Positions 18,927-30,627 of a DNA stretch of 64,000 nucleotides are shown here, one piece after another. Location: positions 20,056,082-20,120,081 of the forward strand of contig NC_067207.1 of the NCBI RefSeq assembly GCF_026262505.1. Reading direction: 5' to 3'. The number at the start of each line of letters is the position of its first letter. Within the stretch, counting starts at the first letter, position 1. Source of the stretch: Trichomonas vaginalis G3 (Eukaryota > Parabasalia > Trichomonadida > Trichomonadidae). The position numbers and the translations under genes are program-made. The notes beneath the pieces are model-generated. The model did no database searches. It was given only the letters and a program-made list of their open reading frames with translations, and was not told where the DNA came from.

Positions 18927-20087
18927 TTAATTATTTGGTTCCTTTTGTTCATTACCACCATCAGATGGGCTTGCACCAACCTTCTTTGGTTTGATAACGA
19001 AGAAATAGACGCAAACACCAACAATGGCTGCAACAACAAGAATGACGACAATAACAATAACAACAATTGCCCAAACAGGGAATTTGCTTTTATCTCCAGG
19101 GAATTTTTGATCAATATTGTCTTTATCGAAAACGCCACCCTCTGTTGACAATGACGCATGAAATTCAGGGAAGAAGAATTCGGTTTCTTCTTCTTCATCA
19201 TCTGCACTTGCACTGGATGTCAGTTTGAAGCTAATTTTATTATCAAGGTTATATTCAGACTTTGGTTTTGATGGAGGATCTGTTCCTAATTCTTTAAGAT
19301 TGAGCCAGGCATAAAATATCGCAGTTTTGGCTTTTCCGATTATTCCTTCCATTGCTGTTTGATCCTTCCATTCCAGTGATGAAGTAAATCCAGCGTATTT
19401 ACTTCTTTCATAGGAAAATTCTCTCTCTTTATTGTAAAATGCAATTCCATTCACGATAACTTCTTCAATATCTCCACCTTTTTGCGAGGCATCGTTTATT
19501 TTCCAGTTTATATATACATTAAAAGAGTCCTCTGGTTTTGAAGAGACCTCGGTTTTATATCCTAACTTAAAATGATATTTAGAATCAAGCACATTTAGTG
19601 TTAAATCAATGTAATATGAAGGATTAACGCCTAAAATTTGAACCTTTGTTTCTGAATTTTGATCATTTGGAATAATTTTTGTAACGGGTTTTCTGTAAAT
19701 TAAATGATAGCCCACGATTGAATCATCATCAACTTTGAAATCCACCGCTCCTAAAGCTGCAAGAGCATTATCATACTCGATTTTCTTCCATGTATATCCT
19801 TTTGATGAATTTTCTGGAATTTTTGAGATAACTTTATAATTTGATTTTGAGGCTAATATAAAGCTTCCTTCAACACATGCGTTTTTACCTTTTGGAATTA
19901 CAATAGTCTTATAATTATATTTAAGGCCATAAGAATAATCTGGCGCGATATAATAAGAATCACATTCAGATTCTTCGAAGGCAGTCCATGGTTTCAATGC
20001 ATATATTGATGGAAAGTCTCCAGACTGAGCCATTCTTGTAGTATGATTTAATGCATGCTGGAATAGTTGCATTCTCATTCCAAACAT
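18927..20087 (-). CDS. Type I membrane protein, unknown family
   Basis: I do not recognise this 386-residue protein. A long hydrophilic, beta-rich region of about 330 residues is followed by one strong membrane segment (VWAIVVIVIVVILVVAAIVG, about 336-355) and a short basic then acidic/Asn-rich tail (KPKK...NEQKEPNN). The region before the membrane contains an acidic stretch (DDEEEETEFF). There is no obvious N-terminal signal peptide (MFGMRMQLFQHALNHTTRM), which is odd for a surface protein. TCATAAT directly abuts the ATG at 20087 and is a good initiator match, which argues that this start is real. The one-span layout with a short tail resembles many trichomonad surface proteins. Confidence 0.7.
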   Translation of the reverse strand: MFGMRMQLFQHALNHTTRMAQSGDFPSIYALKPWTAFEESECDSYYIAPDYSYGLKYNYKTIVIPKGKNACVEGSFILASKSNYKVISKIPENSSKGYTWKKIEYDNALAALGAVDFKVDDDSIVGYHLIYRKPVTKIIPNDQNSETKVQILGVNPSYYIDLTLNVLDSKYHFKLGYKTEVSSKPEDSFNVYINWKINDASQKGGDIEEVIVNGIAFYNKEREFSYERSKYAGFTSSLEWKDQTAMEGIIGKAKTAIFYAWLNLKELGTDPPSKPKSEYNLDNKISFKLTSSASADDEEEETEFFFPEFHASLSTEGGVFDKDNIDQKFPGDKSKFPVWAIVVIVIVVILVVAAIVGVCVYFFVIKPKKVGASPSDGGNEQKEPNN

Positions 20088-20094
20088 ATTATGA
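20088..20094 (-). promoter_or_regulatory. Inr-like TCATAAT abutting the start codon
   Basis: On the minus strand TCATAAT is followed at once by ATG. It fits the trichomonad initiator TCA-Y-W and would give a leader of only a few bases. Confidence 0.5.
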
Positions 20095-21182
20095 TTTCGG
20101 TCTTAATTCGTTTTTTTAAATTGAAACGGCTTTCAAAACCGTAGCTATTAGTTTTTTTATCTAAATAAATATAATATGTATGTTTGTATAATTCCCATTA
20201 AAATTATGTAATATGATATACGACTCAAAAAGTCGTAAGAAATTACTTCATAATATTTTGTCTATTATAAATTCCATGCAGATGGCAATTCAAATACAAC
20301 AATTTTTTTCATACCAATGTACGACTCAAGTCTCTCCTTCAAAATTATTTTTTTAAAAAAAAACGAAACAGACCCGTTTAATTCAGTTCAAAAAAAGAAA
20401 CTAGAAGAGCATTTGTTTATTATGAATGATTCTTATGGTAAATGATAGACTACGGAGTAGTCAACATTTAAGTAGCGAAATGATTATATATTCCTGCAAA
20501 GAAACAGGGATATGCTTTAGAGATATGTTTGTTTGTCTGAAAATGGAAAGAAATCCACTAAGAGAATTTTTTTGTGTATTTTCATCAATAATTTTCGAAG
20601 GCTTAATTGATCTTTGAGCTGGTATCAACAATATATTATGTAGTAAGAGATATTTAGAGTTTGCACTGATGTTAAAACATGCATTAAGTTATTTGGTAAA
20701 ACATTTTTTCACCCATTGTTCACGACTTATTCATTCATCATTCATTCAAAAATGTATAATACTTTCGAATCAATGATTTAAATTGAAGATCATTTGTTTC
20801 AAATAACTTACATCATTCAATAGAAATTGGAAGATGAAGAATAATGATGAAATCTTCTACCATGGTAAGCAGTTGCAAATTCTAGACTACGTGAAACAGT
20901 TAGTGATAAATTATCATAAAAACATAAAATTTAATCTAAGTCCGAATTTTTGAAATGAAACGAAGCTTTCAATTTTTTTTCGTAAGCTTGTTCAAATTGA
21001 AATATTAATAAATGATTTATATATAATAATCTAGCATTAACGATTTTGATAAAAATTTACAAAAATATTATGATCGGTAATAACCAACATATGATAAATG
21101 CGATGTTAAAAAAGTTTATGGACTTTCTTCACTCTCAAAATTTTGGAGAAAGTGACTTTTATACAAATTATTTTTTACGATC
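20095..21182. other. Divergent intergenic region
   Basis: About 1.1 kb between the type I membrane protein gene and the acyl-CoA synthetase gene, which diverge. Several short frames overlap it, but none has a domain or a convincing start. The frame at 21046-21495 is a shadow of the synthetase gene. Confidence 0.45.
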
Positions 21183-23072
21183 ATGGATTCCAATTATCAG
21201 GGATCCCTCTGTCATCCTATTATTGATGAAGATGATCCCGATGGATCCCCTATATACATCAATTCCAGCGTTCTTACAAACGACGTTATTCTCGGACGTT
21301 ATCATGGTTTTCCTGAGGCAAAAACAGTTTCAGAACTATTTCTTTCATTCACTTCTAAGTACTCCGAGTTCAAGTGTATGGGAGAAAGGAAAATTAACCC
21401 AAATGGATCATCAGGAAACTACATTTGGTATAATTATTCACAAATTAAAGATATGGCTATCAATTTCGCCTCAGCAATGCAATACAAAGGTATAAAGAAA
21501 GGAGATCACGTTGGAATATTTTCTCAAAATTGTTTATTTTGGCATATTTCAGAGTTTGCAACACATCTATGTGGCGCAACTGTAGTTCCGATCTCAGATC
21601 GCCTGGGAGCAGACACATACAAGACAATTATCAACGATTCTGATATAAAAGCTATAATTGTTCATGCATCTGAAGTGAAAAAACTCGAATCTCTGAATCT
21701 CAATTTACTTTTCACTGTTATCATCTGTATCGATCTAGTTAACCTTCCCGATAACGTTTTTACTAATACGGAGTTCGTAAACCTCGGAAAAGAACATATC
21801 TCTGAATTTTCCCAAAACGAAGTCGACGAAAGCGACGATGCATACATAGTTTATACATTTTCCGATCAAGGTCCTAAAGGCTGCATTTTGACTCATAAAA
21901 ACATATTAACAAGTGTAAATTCGATGTCTCATATTGGAGCATCGATAACTACGGAAGATACATTCTTATCATACATACCACTCGCACATATATACGATAT
22001 CACCGTAGAATTACTACATCTCGCTCAAGGAGCTTCAATCGGCTTTTATTCAGGTAATACAAGGATACTAAGCGAAGATATAAAATGTTTACGACCAACT
22101 ATATTATGTGGAGTACCAAGAATCTTCAACAGAATGTTAGATGACTTTAATGAATTTTATTCCAAATTAAATGCGCTTAAAAAGTTCATTATCAGCCTCG
22201 CATTGCATTATACCGACGATTTACTGAATATTAAGAAGTCTTCCTTCATTATCGATCGACTTTTACTCAATGATTTCAGAGAATCAGTCGGAGGAAGAGT
22301 TCGTTTGATCGTAAGTGCAGGAGCGCCGATAAGAAGTGATGTTTACAACTTTTTGAAGCGAATGATTACTCCTAACATCGTAATTGGATACGGATTAACG
22401 CAAACTTCAGGTGCAGGAGCAATACAAGAGGCCAATACCGGTAATGGATTATCAGTTGGTGCTGTTAGTGTCGGAGTTCAGTTGAAACTTCGAAAAATTG
22501 ATGGATTAGATTATGATCCAATGAATTCTCCTCCTTCAGGGGAAATCTTGTTACGAGGACCTTCTCTGTTTAAAGGATATTACGGATCCGCTCCTTTTAC
22601 AGACAAATGGTTCGAAACTGGAGATGTTGGAACGATAATAAATGGAAAATTGCAAATTGTCGACAGAGTGCGGCCAAACATCAAAATGAGTCAAGGAGAA
22701 TATATCCTCGTACCTCAGTTAGTCGATAAATACAAAAAAGCCAACGGAGTCCAATTTCTCCACATAATTGCGGATCCTCACTACTCCAGACCCATCGCAA
22801 TCGTTGTTCCGACACCCGAATGCATCGATGAACTCAATAGAAGTGGAATTACTGACGTTGCAAACTCGCAAGTTGCTGCATCAGAACTTTTGGAGTCATT
22901 GAACAAATGCGCTGATGAAGAGAAACTTAGATCGTTCGAATACATGGCCGGAGTAATAATTGAGACAGATATAAACGCAATTTACGCTGTAAGGTCTCCG
23001 AGTGAAGTTTTGAGGTCAAAATACGCTGCAAGAGTGTACGAAATATACGAGAAACTCAATAACCCTAAGTAA
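21183..23072 (+). CDS. Long-chain acyl-CoA synthetase (AMP-binding)
   Basis: This 629-residue protein is a member of the ANL superfamily, which activates fatty acids to acyl-CoA through an acyl-adenylate. The AMP-binding P-loop region is VYTFSDQGPKGCILTHKN (about 223-240); the usual Thr-Ser-Gly-Thr-Thr-Gly is altered to T-F-S-D-Q-G, but the P-K-G and T-H-K-N parts are kept. Other blocks are IGYGLTQTSGAG (401-412), SGEILLRGP (452-460), FKGYY, WFETGDVG (476-483) and the hinge IVDRVRPNIKMSQGEYI (about 492-508). Length matches the LACS group. No signal sequence is seen. Trichomonads do not make fatty acids de novo, so such enzymes handle scavenged lipids. The odd P-loop may lower activity or reflect lineage change. 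Confidence 0.88.
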   Translation: MDSNYQGSLCHPIIDEDDPDGSPIYINSSVLTNDVILGRYHGFPEAKTVSELFLSFTSKYSEFKCMGERKINPNGSSGNYIWYNYSQIKDMAINFASAMQYKGIKKGDHVGIFSQNCLFWHISEFATHLCGATVVPISDRLGADTYKTIINDSDIKAIIVHASEVKKLESLNLNLLFTVIICIDLVNLPDNVFTNTEFVNLGKEHISEFSQNEVDESDDAYIVYTFSDQGPKGCILTHKNILTSVNSMSHIGASITTEDTFLSYIPLAHIYDITVELLHLAQGASIGFYSGNTRILSEDIKCLRPTILCGVPRIFNRMLDDFNEFYSKLNALKKFIISLALHYTDDLLNIKKSSFIIDRLLLNDFRESVGGRVRLIVSAGAPIRSDVYNFLKRMITPNIVIGYGLTQTSGAGAIQEANTGNGLSVGAVSVGVQLKLRKIDGLDYDPMNSPPSGEILLRGPSLFKGYYGSAPFTDKWFETGDVGTIINGKLQIVDRVRPNIKMSQGEYILVPQLVDKYKKANGVQFLHIIADPHYSRPIAIVVPTPECIDELNRSGITDVANSQVAASELLESLNKCADEEKLRSFEYMAGVIIETDINAIYAVRSPSEVLRSKYAARVYEIYEKLNNPK

Positions 23073-23751
23073 AATATTGTTTGTTATTTCTTTCTAATAA
23101 TATCTAATTGTTTTTATTTAATTTACATGATTTTTTGATAAGACAATGAAAATACACTAATACTGTAGAAGGAATATAAATCTCATTCATTTTTATTCAA
23201 TTATTTGATGTAATTCCCAAATTCTTATTCAAATTTTTAGTAAAATTCACATATAATGTCATAAAACCATGATAATTCATTGAAAATGTAGAAGATCTTC
23301 CTTTTGATTCGTTTAACTCAACTTTTGATGCTATTTTTCAACTTGGTTTGACATTTTAAGTTGTATTTTCATCTAATGGCGTACAACCATAGTAATCAAT
23401 TAATATTGCAATAATTATATATTTTTTATTCCTTTTTATTAGGTTATTCATGAATTTTTGTTGCATCGTTTGATGTTGAAAGTTAATTGTTCATATATTA
23501 TGATTGAAACATGAAAATCACTAAGAGGTGCAACAATAATGTATTAGTTTTTCTTTTTGATTCAATTTTTCATAATATTTTCAATCAAATTTTGATATTT
23601 TTACCGAAATCATGCTATTATTAATAACAATATTACAAAATTTCAGCATGGATTTTTTGTGCTGATGTGTTATCCTTTAAAAAAATGATAAATTTTAAAA
23701 TTATTATTTAAATACAAACAAAAGAACTAATATTGATAGGAAGGAAAACTA
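23073..23751. other. Intergenic between convergent genes
   Basis: About 0.68 kb of AT-rich sequence. No gene, repeat or strong structure was noticed. Confidence 0.45.
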
Positions 23752-24192
23752 TTATATTTGAAGAGGTGATTCATTCTTCAACTGAGGATCAAGATGCTCA
23801 TTATATTGGCTTTCAATGATTGCATCTTGAGTATTGTCTGCATCATCATCGGAGTTGTTGTAGAACATGAATACACCGATAACTATTAATACACAAACAC
23901 CTAATACTATATAAAATATGATCATAGGAGTTGATGTAAGTTGAGTTTTGATTTCTTCTGTCAAAGATTGAGGTATTTCTTCCTGTGGGAAACTCTGTTG
24001 AGCTAAGTTGTTTAGATCTCTTGTTGATACACGGAATTTAGTGATTGAAGGTTTCGGAGTTAATGTTTTTAGAGGTTTTCGAGGAATTCCTACTTTAAGC
24101 AAGCTAACTTTCTCTTGGCTTTCGATACCTGCCGAAGAGACTTTCTTTGGTTCTGTAAGGGAAACTATAAGGCTGAATAAGAAAAAGAACAT
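23752..24192 (-). CDS. Small secreted-then-anchored membrane protein
   Basis: This 146-residue protein is not recognised. It has a clear signal peptide (MFFFLFSLIVSLTEP), a hydrophilic Lys/Ser/Thr-rich ectodomain of about 80 residues, one membrane segment (MIIFYIVLGVCVLIVIGVFM, about 95-114) and an acidic cytoplasmic tail (NNSDDDADNTQD). That is a type I topology. It has no similar neighbour in the window. The first ATG gives a textbook signal peptide, which supports the start. Confidence 0.65.
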   Translation of the reverse strand: MFFFLFSLIVSLTEPKKVSSAGIESQEKVSLLKVGIPRKPLKTLTPKPSITKFRVSTRDLNNLAQQSFPQEEIPQSLTEEIKTQLTSTPMIIFYIVLGVCVLIVIGVFMFYNNSDDDADNTQDAIIESQYNEHLDPQLKNESPLQI

Positions 24193-25290
24193 TAAACAAA
24201 TTGAAAAATTCTGACATGAGCGGAATTTAGTAAACTTCTCAAAAAGAAAATTTAGTCTGAATTATTTTCAATTATTATCGAGATATTATTCGTGACATGC
24301 CACTGTATATTAATATTTCATTTTAAGGGTACTTTGGAAACGTACAAAAAAATTCAAAACTTTACAAATATGAAAAATCTAGAATTATATACATTTTAAA
24401 ATAATAGAATGTTATCCAAAAAGTTTAACAAAAGTGACAAAAATCGAATTGACCATAAAAAATTTCACTCCTAAATCTTTTAGATTCTGAGCAAAAGACT
24501 TAAAATACTATGAGGAGACATTGTATGTTTGAATATGTATAGATCATTAACTTTTACAGGGATAATTTTTAGGCAAAGTTTTTATTTGAGGGAAATGAAT
24601 AGCATATATACTCATCTACCAGAGAGTGTATATGCGGTTCTGTTAGATTCAGGTTTAGTTCATTATATTATGTAAATATGAATTTCAATGATGATATAAG
24701 TGTTTAACAGATTCTAAATCACGTTGTCTTGACCAGTGCGCTTTCCTAATGGTAGGAGATCTATTATCTTATATATATTTCCGAAATTGTTTTGTTTAAA
24801 TTCAGGAAAGTATAGTATCAGATGCATCCCTATTAGGAGTAAAACAATATTATCAGCGCCTTTTCCATTTTTGAAAGTAAATAATAAATGAATGATTAAT
24901 GAATTAATGAGTTGCCCGTGAAGCATATACGCATCTTTGATATACACCAGCTCAGAAAACCAAATGTAAGAACTGTATTTAGAAAGCGAACGAATCTAGA
25001 AATCCGATCGAATTTTTGAATTCCCAACCTCATTCAAATTTTGATAAGTATACATTTTACAAGCTTGGAAAATCTGTCAAAGTTTATATTATATAAGGTG
25101 TACATCGATTATATGTTCCGAAAACAACATCGAATATTTGTAAAATTTACATAAAAATTATCTCAATTTTTCAGAAAGATGGTCCATCTTTGACACTTAC
25201 AAATATTATTGTTAACATTATTATCAGCATGTTGAATAAATGCGAGGCGTAAATAAAAGTGACACCTAAAATCATAATTCAATTAATTAA
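24193..25290. other. Divergent intergenic region
   Basis: About 1.1 kb between the small membrane protein gene and the decayed HECT ligase gene. No gene is supported. TCATAATTC at 25272-25280 is an initiator-like motif about 16 bases before the ATG at 25291, a relic of a promoter for the ligase. Confidence 0.45.
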
Positions 25291-28200
25291 ATGAGTAAGG
25301 CTCTATGGTTTGCATTTGATAATCCCGATGATACTCCGGTGATAAATCATGTATCAAAATATCTTAATCAGAAGGTGAAAAGAACCTACAAAATCTCAAC
25401 AATTCCCAATAAAACTGATCGATATCCAAAAATCAACATATCTAAGCTTCAATACTGTGATATCATAGACATTCATAACCAAAATATCCAAGAAACAATG
25501 GATGCAATCCTTATAAATTTGATAGATAATCATATTCCCTTTAAGGAATCTGACTATGAATCTCTTCTTGATATACTCACAAATACAATGAAAAATCCTA
25601 GAGAAAACCTCTCATTTCGTATAGTACAAAAAGTTTTTGAGCAAATCACTACTAAATCTTCAGAATTTTTACATCTGGACTCCAGCAGAAACCTTCTTTT
25701 CCAGACACTTTACCATGACGCCATTGTTGCTGGACTTTTCTATTATTTTAACTCAGATTTGACAAAACTCAAGAATTCTTTGAAGGCACAGATATTACGA
25801 ATGATATTGCCTCAATATTACTAAAATTCCTGCCGATAAATGATTTTTCCCAAAATACTCTTGAAAATATTTTCAAAATAGAATTGAATCAGACAAACAT
25901 CGATTTGGCAATAAACAGAATCCATGACTTTTCTAGATACAACATTAACAAGCGGATATTCCAATTTCTTACCGAAAATCTGGAAATTGTCAAACGAAAT
26001 CCTTTAAACTTCAGTTCTTTCATCAATATGCTCATCAATTCAACAGTTGAAGAGGAAGATGAAGAAGAAAACATTACTCCTTTAGCCAGAGAACTTTTCC
26101 AAATAAATTCTCCAAATTTGGACCAAAAAGAAGAATCAGAATTCAAAGATTTGACTTAGGACTCAGAAATTATGACCAAATTCATTCAATTTTGTTTGAA
26201 TGACAAAAATAAAATTCCTCTATCGAGACAGAAGATCATTTACAAGATTTTGCAGTATACATTAGTATCCATAGCCAAAAACATTGGAATTGCAGGACAC
26301 ATTCGTGATTTGGCCATGAAAAATTTCAATAATGAAAAAATTGAGTTAAATTCAATAGACAAGACATTGATACGAGGTCTTAAGAGCATAAGAAATGAGA
26401 TTATACACTCATACAGACAAATGGATTCTCCTGAAGAATATTTTGAAATAATTTTATCAAAAACTCACTTAATTTTACAATTAAACCCCGGAGAATTCGA
26501 TGAAAAACAATCTCTCGCAAGAATAGATGAGCTTACAACCTTTATTATCTCAGATTTGACAGCAAATGAAATATCAAATTTAATTGAGAAACAAAATGAA
26601 AGAATTAACTACAGAACAATTGGTTTCAGATACTTAAACGATTTTCTGAATGTTTGCAGCGAAAAAGATGAAGAAATCATTGTAAATGAACTATATTTCC
26701 CTCACGAAATACAAGAAGGAATACAAATAGGTGACAACAACCATTGGAATCAATATAATGAAGTGTTAAATGATCTTTTCAAAACTTTTATTAAAAAATC
26801 TGATAAAAAATATTCCAGATTAGTTGTTCAAATGCCATTCAACGCTAATCTACTGCTTAGTTATTACAAGATTGATAATAATATAATGAAAAAGATTGTT
26901 TATTTCGCTCAACATTTCCAGATTTTCCCAGATGAATTCAAATCTTACGCGAAAATTGACAAAATCTTCTATTATCCATGGTCATTCATTAGAACTAATA
27001 ATGATATCCCTGTTGACGATGTTCTTAGTCTCGAAATCGATGACAAAAAACTACTTTTCGTTTTTTATTCAATTTTGAGAAGTCAAAAAATTGAAAAATT
27101 TGACATTTTTAAGTTTTTCAATTTCCAAAACGAGAAAGAATATTGTCACTTGATTCTTCACAAGCTACTAGAAGAAGGCTCAGCAAATAGGGAACTTATT
27201 TTAGACGAAATCCACAAAATTTTGCAAAATAAAGTTCAAAATGAAAAATTGAATGACTTTGTTTACAAAATTTTGACACCTAAAGAACAGGAGATCATAG
27301 AGAAATACAACTTGTCGAATCTCAACCAGTTCATCATCTCAAAACATGAAAATGATATATTTAAGGTTAATTTACAAAAAGTGCCATCATATGAATTTGT
27401 CACTTTTCTTTGTTATTTGATAGACATTGATGAGAACGAGAAGACATTAGATATACAAGAAGAAGTAGAAAAACTTCTAAAAACTATTCAAGAAGACAAA
27501 ATTTTAGAAAAATTGTTTTATTTGGCTTTTTCTTTCAATTCTTGTTCAATGGACACTATTTTATCATTTGTTAAAACAATAGAAATCAGACATGACTTGA
27601 GGAAGCCGCAAATCATAGCAAAATTCAGTTCATGTCTTGAAAAATTCAACAAACATTTAACTGTCAAATTTTTTGAGAGTTTAGAAAGTTGTTCTGAAAA
27701 TTTGATGTTGATGTTATTAGAATTATACATTGTTAAGACACATGGAAACATTAGTTTGATTACAGGAGAATTAGCAAAGAGATTATTCTCTATTTCTATA
27801 TTACATGTTATTTTGGAGAGATATTATGATTATTATTTCTTGAGGATTTCGATTTCTTTGGCAAAAATGATTTCTGAAATCGCTTCTAAAAGTTTTAGGT
27901 TGACAACTATGATACAAAACACAATTTTGTATGATCCGTCAACAACTAAAGAAGAATTCAAGACTTTAATTAATTCTTTCTATCCAATAAACAGAGAAGT
28001 AAACTACGATGCTCTCAAAGCAACTTTTGATTCGCCTTACGATTTCCCTCCTTGTTTGTAAAATTTGGTGACGGTTTTTAACAAAAAAGTGACAAAAGAC
28101 AATTATTTAACATATTTACAAAAAGTTGCTGAATTTAGACTTAAAGAACTACAAGATGCTATGCAGCCAATCATTGAAGGATTTTGTGTTTTGTATCCTT

Positions 28201-28628
28201 TGAACAAGATGAAATTATATCCATCAATTATCAAATTATTGTCTTGTGGAGATGACGACATTCCTTCGAAAGTTTTCAAGAAACATTTGGTCTACAAGAA
28301 GATCGATTTGCCATTGATTAATATGCTTGTCGACGCTTTCTCTGAGTTGTCTCCTGATGAGAAACATCAATTGTTAATTTTCATCACTGGATCTGCAACA
28401 ATTTCGCCTTATTCTACTGATAAAATCACTGTTGAAAAGGCGTGGAGTGACAGTGGTGGTTGGAATGGTTATTTACCAAGAGCTTCAACTTGTTTCAAAA
28501 CTTTGTACTTGCCTGAATACGATTCTACTGAAATCATGATTGATAAGCTTAGAAAAGCGATGTACGAGTGCTTGATCACTGATAACTATAGATATTTCGA
28601 TGATTCTATATTCGAAAACGACGAATAA
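25291..28628 (+). pseudogene. HECT-type E3 ubiquitin ligase, decayed
   Basis: Coding-like sequence covers the whole interval but is broken. The first frame (25291-25824) is left near 25765, where the continuation EFFEGTDITNDIASILLKFL reads in another frame. That frame then has a TAG at 26157-26159 and a TAA at 28059-28061 with clear protein on both sides. The last part is a HECT C-lobe: FRLKELQDAMQPIIEGF, LLIFITGSATISP and LPRASTCFKTLYLPEY, with the catalytic Cys codon at 28491-28493. The HECT N-lobe, which should precede it by about 250 residues, is missing: the alpha-helical upstream region runs straight into the N-lobe/C-lobe junction. A functional copy would pass ubiquitin from an E2 to a substrate through that Cys. 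With three lesions plus an internal deletion, it is almost certainly dead. Confidence 0.75.
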
Positions 28629-29089
28629 TTTTTATATTTTTATGTATTTTTTTATTAAATGATTTTGTATTTTATTTTATTTGGATATTATTAGTTTTTT
28701 TATCATATTAATTACCTACAAATATAAAAATTAAACTCAATAAAGCAAGACTTGGTTCCTAGATGTGTGAACATTAGTTACATAATTGAAAAAAAGTCGT
28801 ATTATAGTCAATAAAATTATTTTCACAAAATTGTTTCTTATGAATCTAAATACAGCTCTATTAATTCAAATAAAAAATTTATCGGAATGTTTATTAACTG
28901 AAAAAGATCGTACATGTACAATATTCGAAAATTAAATTTTGATAAAGCTGTAGGAAAGCGTCAGTTAGAAATATGGCTATATATCATTTTGAAGGTTTTG
29001 TTAAATAAATTCCCGATTGTTAGAAACAATAAAATTTTATCAAGTCAAAACATCCTTTGAAATTTTTATTATATTTTTATTTTTTTTAT
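28629..29089. other. Intergenic, no gene seen
   Basis: A 461-bp AT-rich spacer between the ligase relic and the first BTB-like gene. Nothing further was seen. Confidence 0.45.
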
Positions 29090-29987
29090 ATGGGAATCAA
29101 AAAACTGATCTCCAGGCTTGGCGTTTTCATGCATGAGGAAATGTGTACAATTAGTATTGGTAACATCACCTTTAAATCTCCCTTACATACTGCTGTATGT
29201 TTGTCAGCCAAAATTTTTGAAGTTTATTCTACTGATTCTACAATTAGAGAATTTAGTTTTAAATGTAAATACGATTTTACTTCATTATTAGAAGATATCA
29301 CTAACTTTTTTCTTAATGGCGAAGTCATCAATAAAAATGACATGGAAGTTTTAAAACAATTATATTTTTTAGGAAAAGAACTCGGTATTGAAGAGCTCTG
29401 CAAGATTTACACTAAGAAATTGAAGAAAATACCACTTTCTGCAAACACAATTCTTTTAGAATTTGAGTTTCGGAAAACATCTAAAAATTATAATAGTTTA
29501 TGCGAATTTATCATACAAAATATTGATAAGTTTAATAAAGATGATTTGATATCATTTTTTATCAGATTTGGATATGATATTACGGAAAATATTTTATTCA
29601 ACAAAAAAAAATAATAGAAATGGCGACATCGTTTTCAATTTGGTTATGGAACTGTATAATAAGGATCCTTCATATGTCAAGCTTTTCCAAAATTTGAACA
29701 TTAAAGGAGTTTCAAACAACCGTGCCAAACAATTTTTAGAGATTTTCAGTAATTCCATGGCTATATCAAAGGATTCAAATTTGAGAATTTTATGGGAGCT
29801 CTTAAAACCTCGTCTAGATATTGAACGCAGAAAAAATACATCAATATCTTACAATAAACAATTTAAACAAGATCCATCAAAAATTAAATCGGAAGAGGAG
29901 GATGAAGAGAAAAATCTTTCTCCAGGCGGAGTATTTAGTAGTCCATTTGGATTTCCAATGGAAGCCAGTTGGCCCTTTAGAAGATAA
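29090..29987 (+). pseudogene. BTB-like protein, first of two paralogs, frameshifted
   Basis: The first 175 residues (MGIKKLISRLGVF...) match the paralog at 31423: a BTB/POZ-like N-terminal half with CTISIGNITFKSPLHTAVCL, then LEDITNFFLNGEVINK and LGIEELCKIY. The frame is lost in a run of nine A near 29604-29612. The paralog there keeps ENILFNEKNNQNGG in one frame; here the second half (NNRNGDIVFNLVMELY..., LWELLKPRLDIE) continues in another frame to 29987. BTB domains mediate dimerisation and Cul3 recruitment; in trichomonads they are an expanded family. A homopolymer lesion can be a sequencing error, so this could be an intact gene. The start at 29090 is chosen because it aligns with the paralog. 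Confidence 0.6.
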
Positions 29988-30627
29988 GGGAGTCTATTTG
30001 ATTGACATTAAAACATTATAATAAAGACTTTCATTTTTTTAAACAAAAATTAATTAAGGGTGTACTTATGCCCATAAGACTTTAATTCCAATCGATTACA
30101 ATTGGGATTAAAAGTCAGTGAAAATTTATTTTAAACAACGGAGTTGAATGTCTTGACAAAGACGAATCAAACTTCGAATTCTGATTCAACAATTTCTACC
30201 AACGATATACGATGAGTGAATTTAGTATCTAATAGAAACTCTGGTAACATGGTAAATTTTGATTTTTTTTCTTGTTTTGTTTTGAAAATGGCCTAAGTGC
30301 ATATGGACTATTATCTTATGAATTATGTTGGTAACTCAAATACAATCAAACTATATTATTGATTTAAATCATCCTAAATCAGTCAATAAAATAACTCATG
30401 AGACCGATGGCGATATTGTTGCATGCTAAGATCAGTCATAATGTAAACCTCTCAATTTTATTGTCGTGGGAAGTATCTCAATTCCTTCAAAAAAATTGAA
30501 AAACTATTTAATTTTAAAAATATAATACTTTTAATTAGTTAATTAATTGGAGATATTTTAAAAAAATCACTTTTGATAATACTTTTGAGAACTTTAATTA
30601 AAAAAATATATTCAAAAATATCCAGGA
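29988..30627. other. Intergenic, no gene seen
   Basis: About 0.64 kb of AT-rich spacer leading into the second hairpin array. No coding frame was recognised. Confidence 0.45.
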
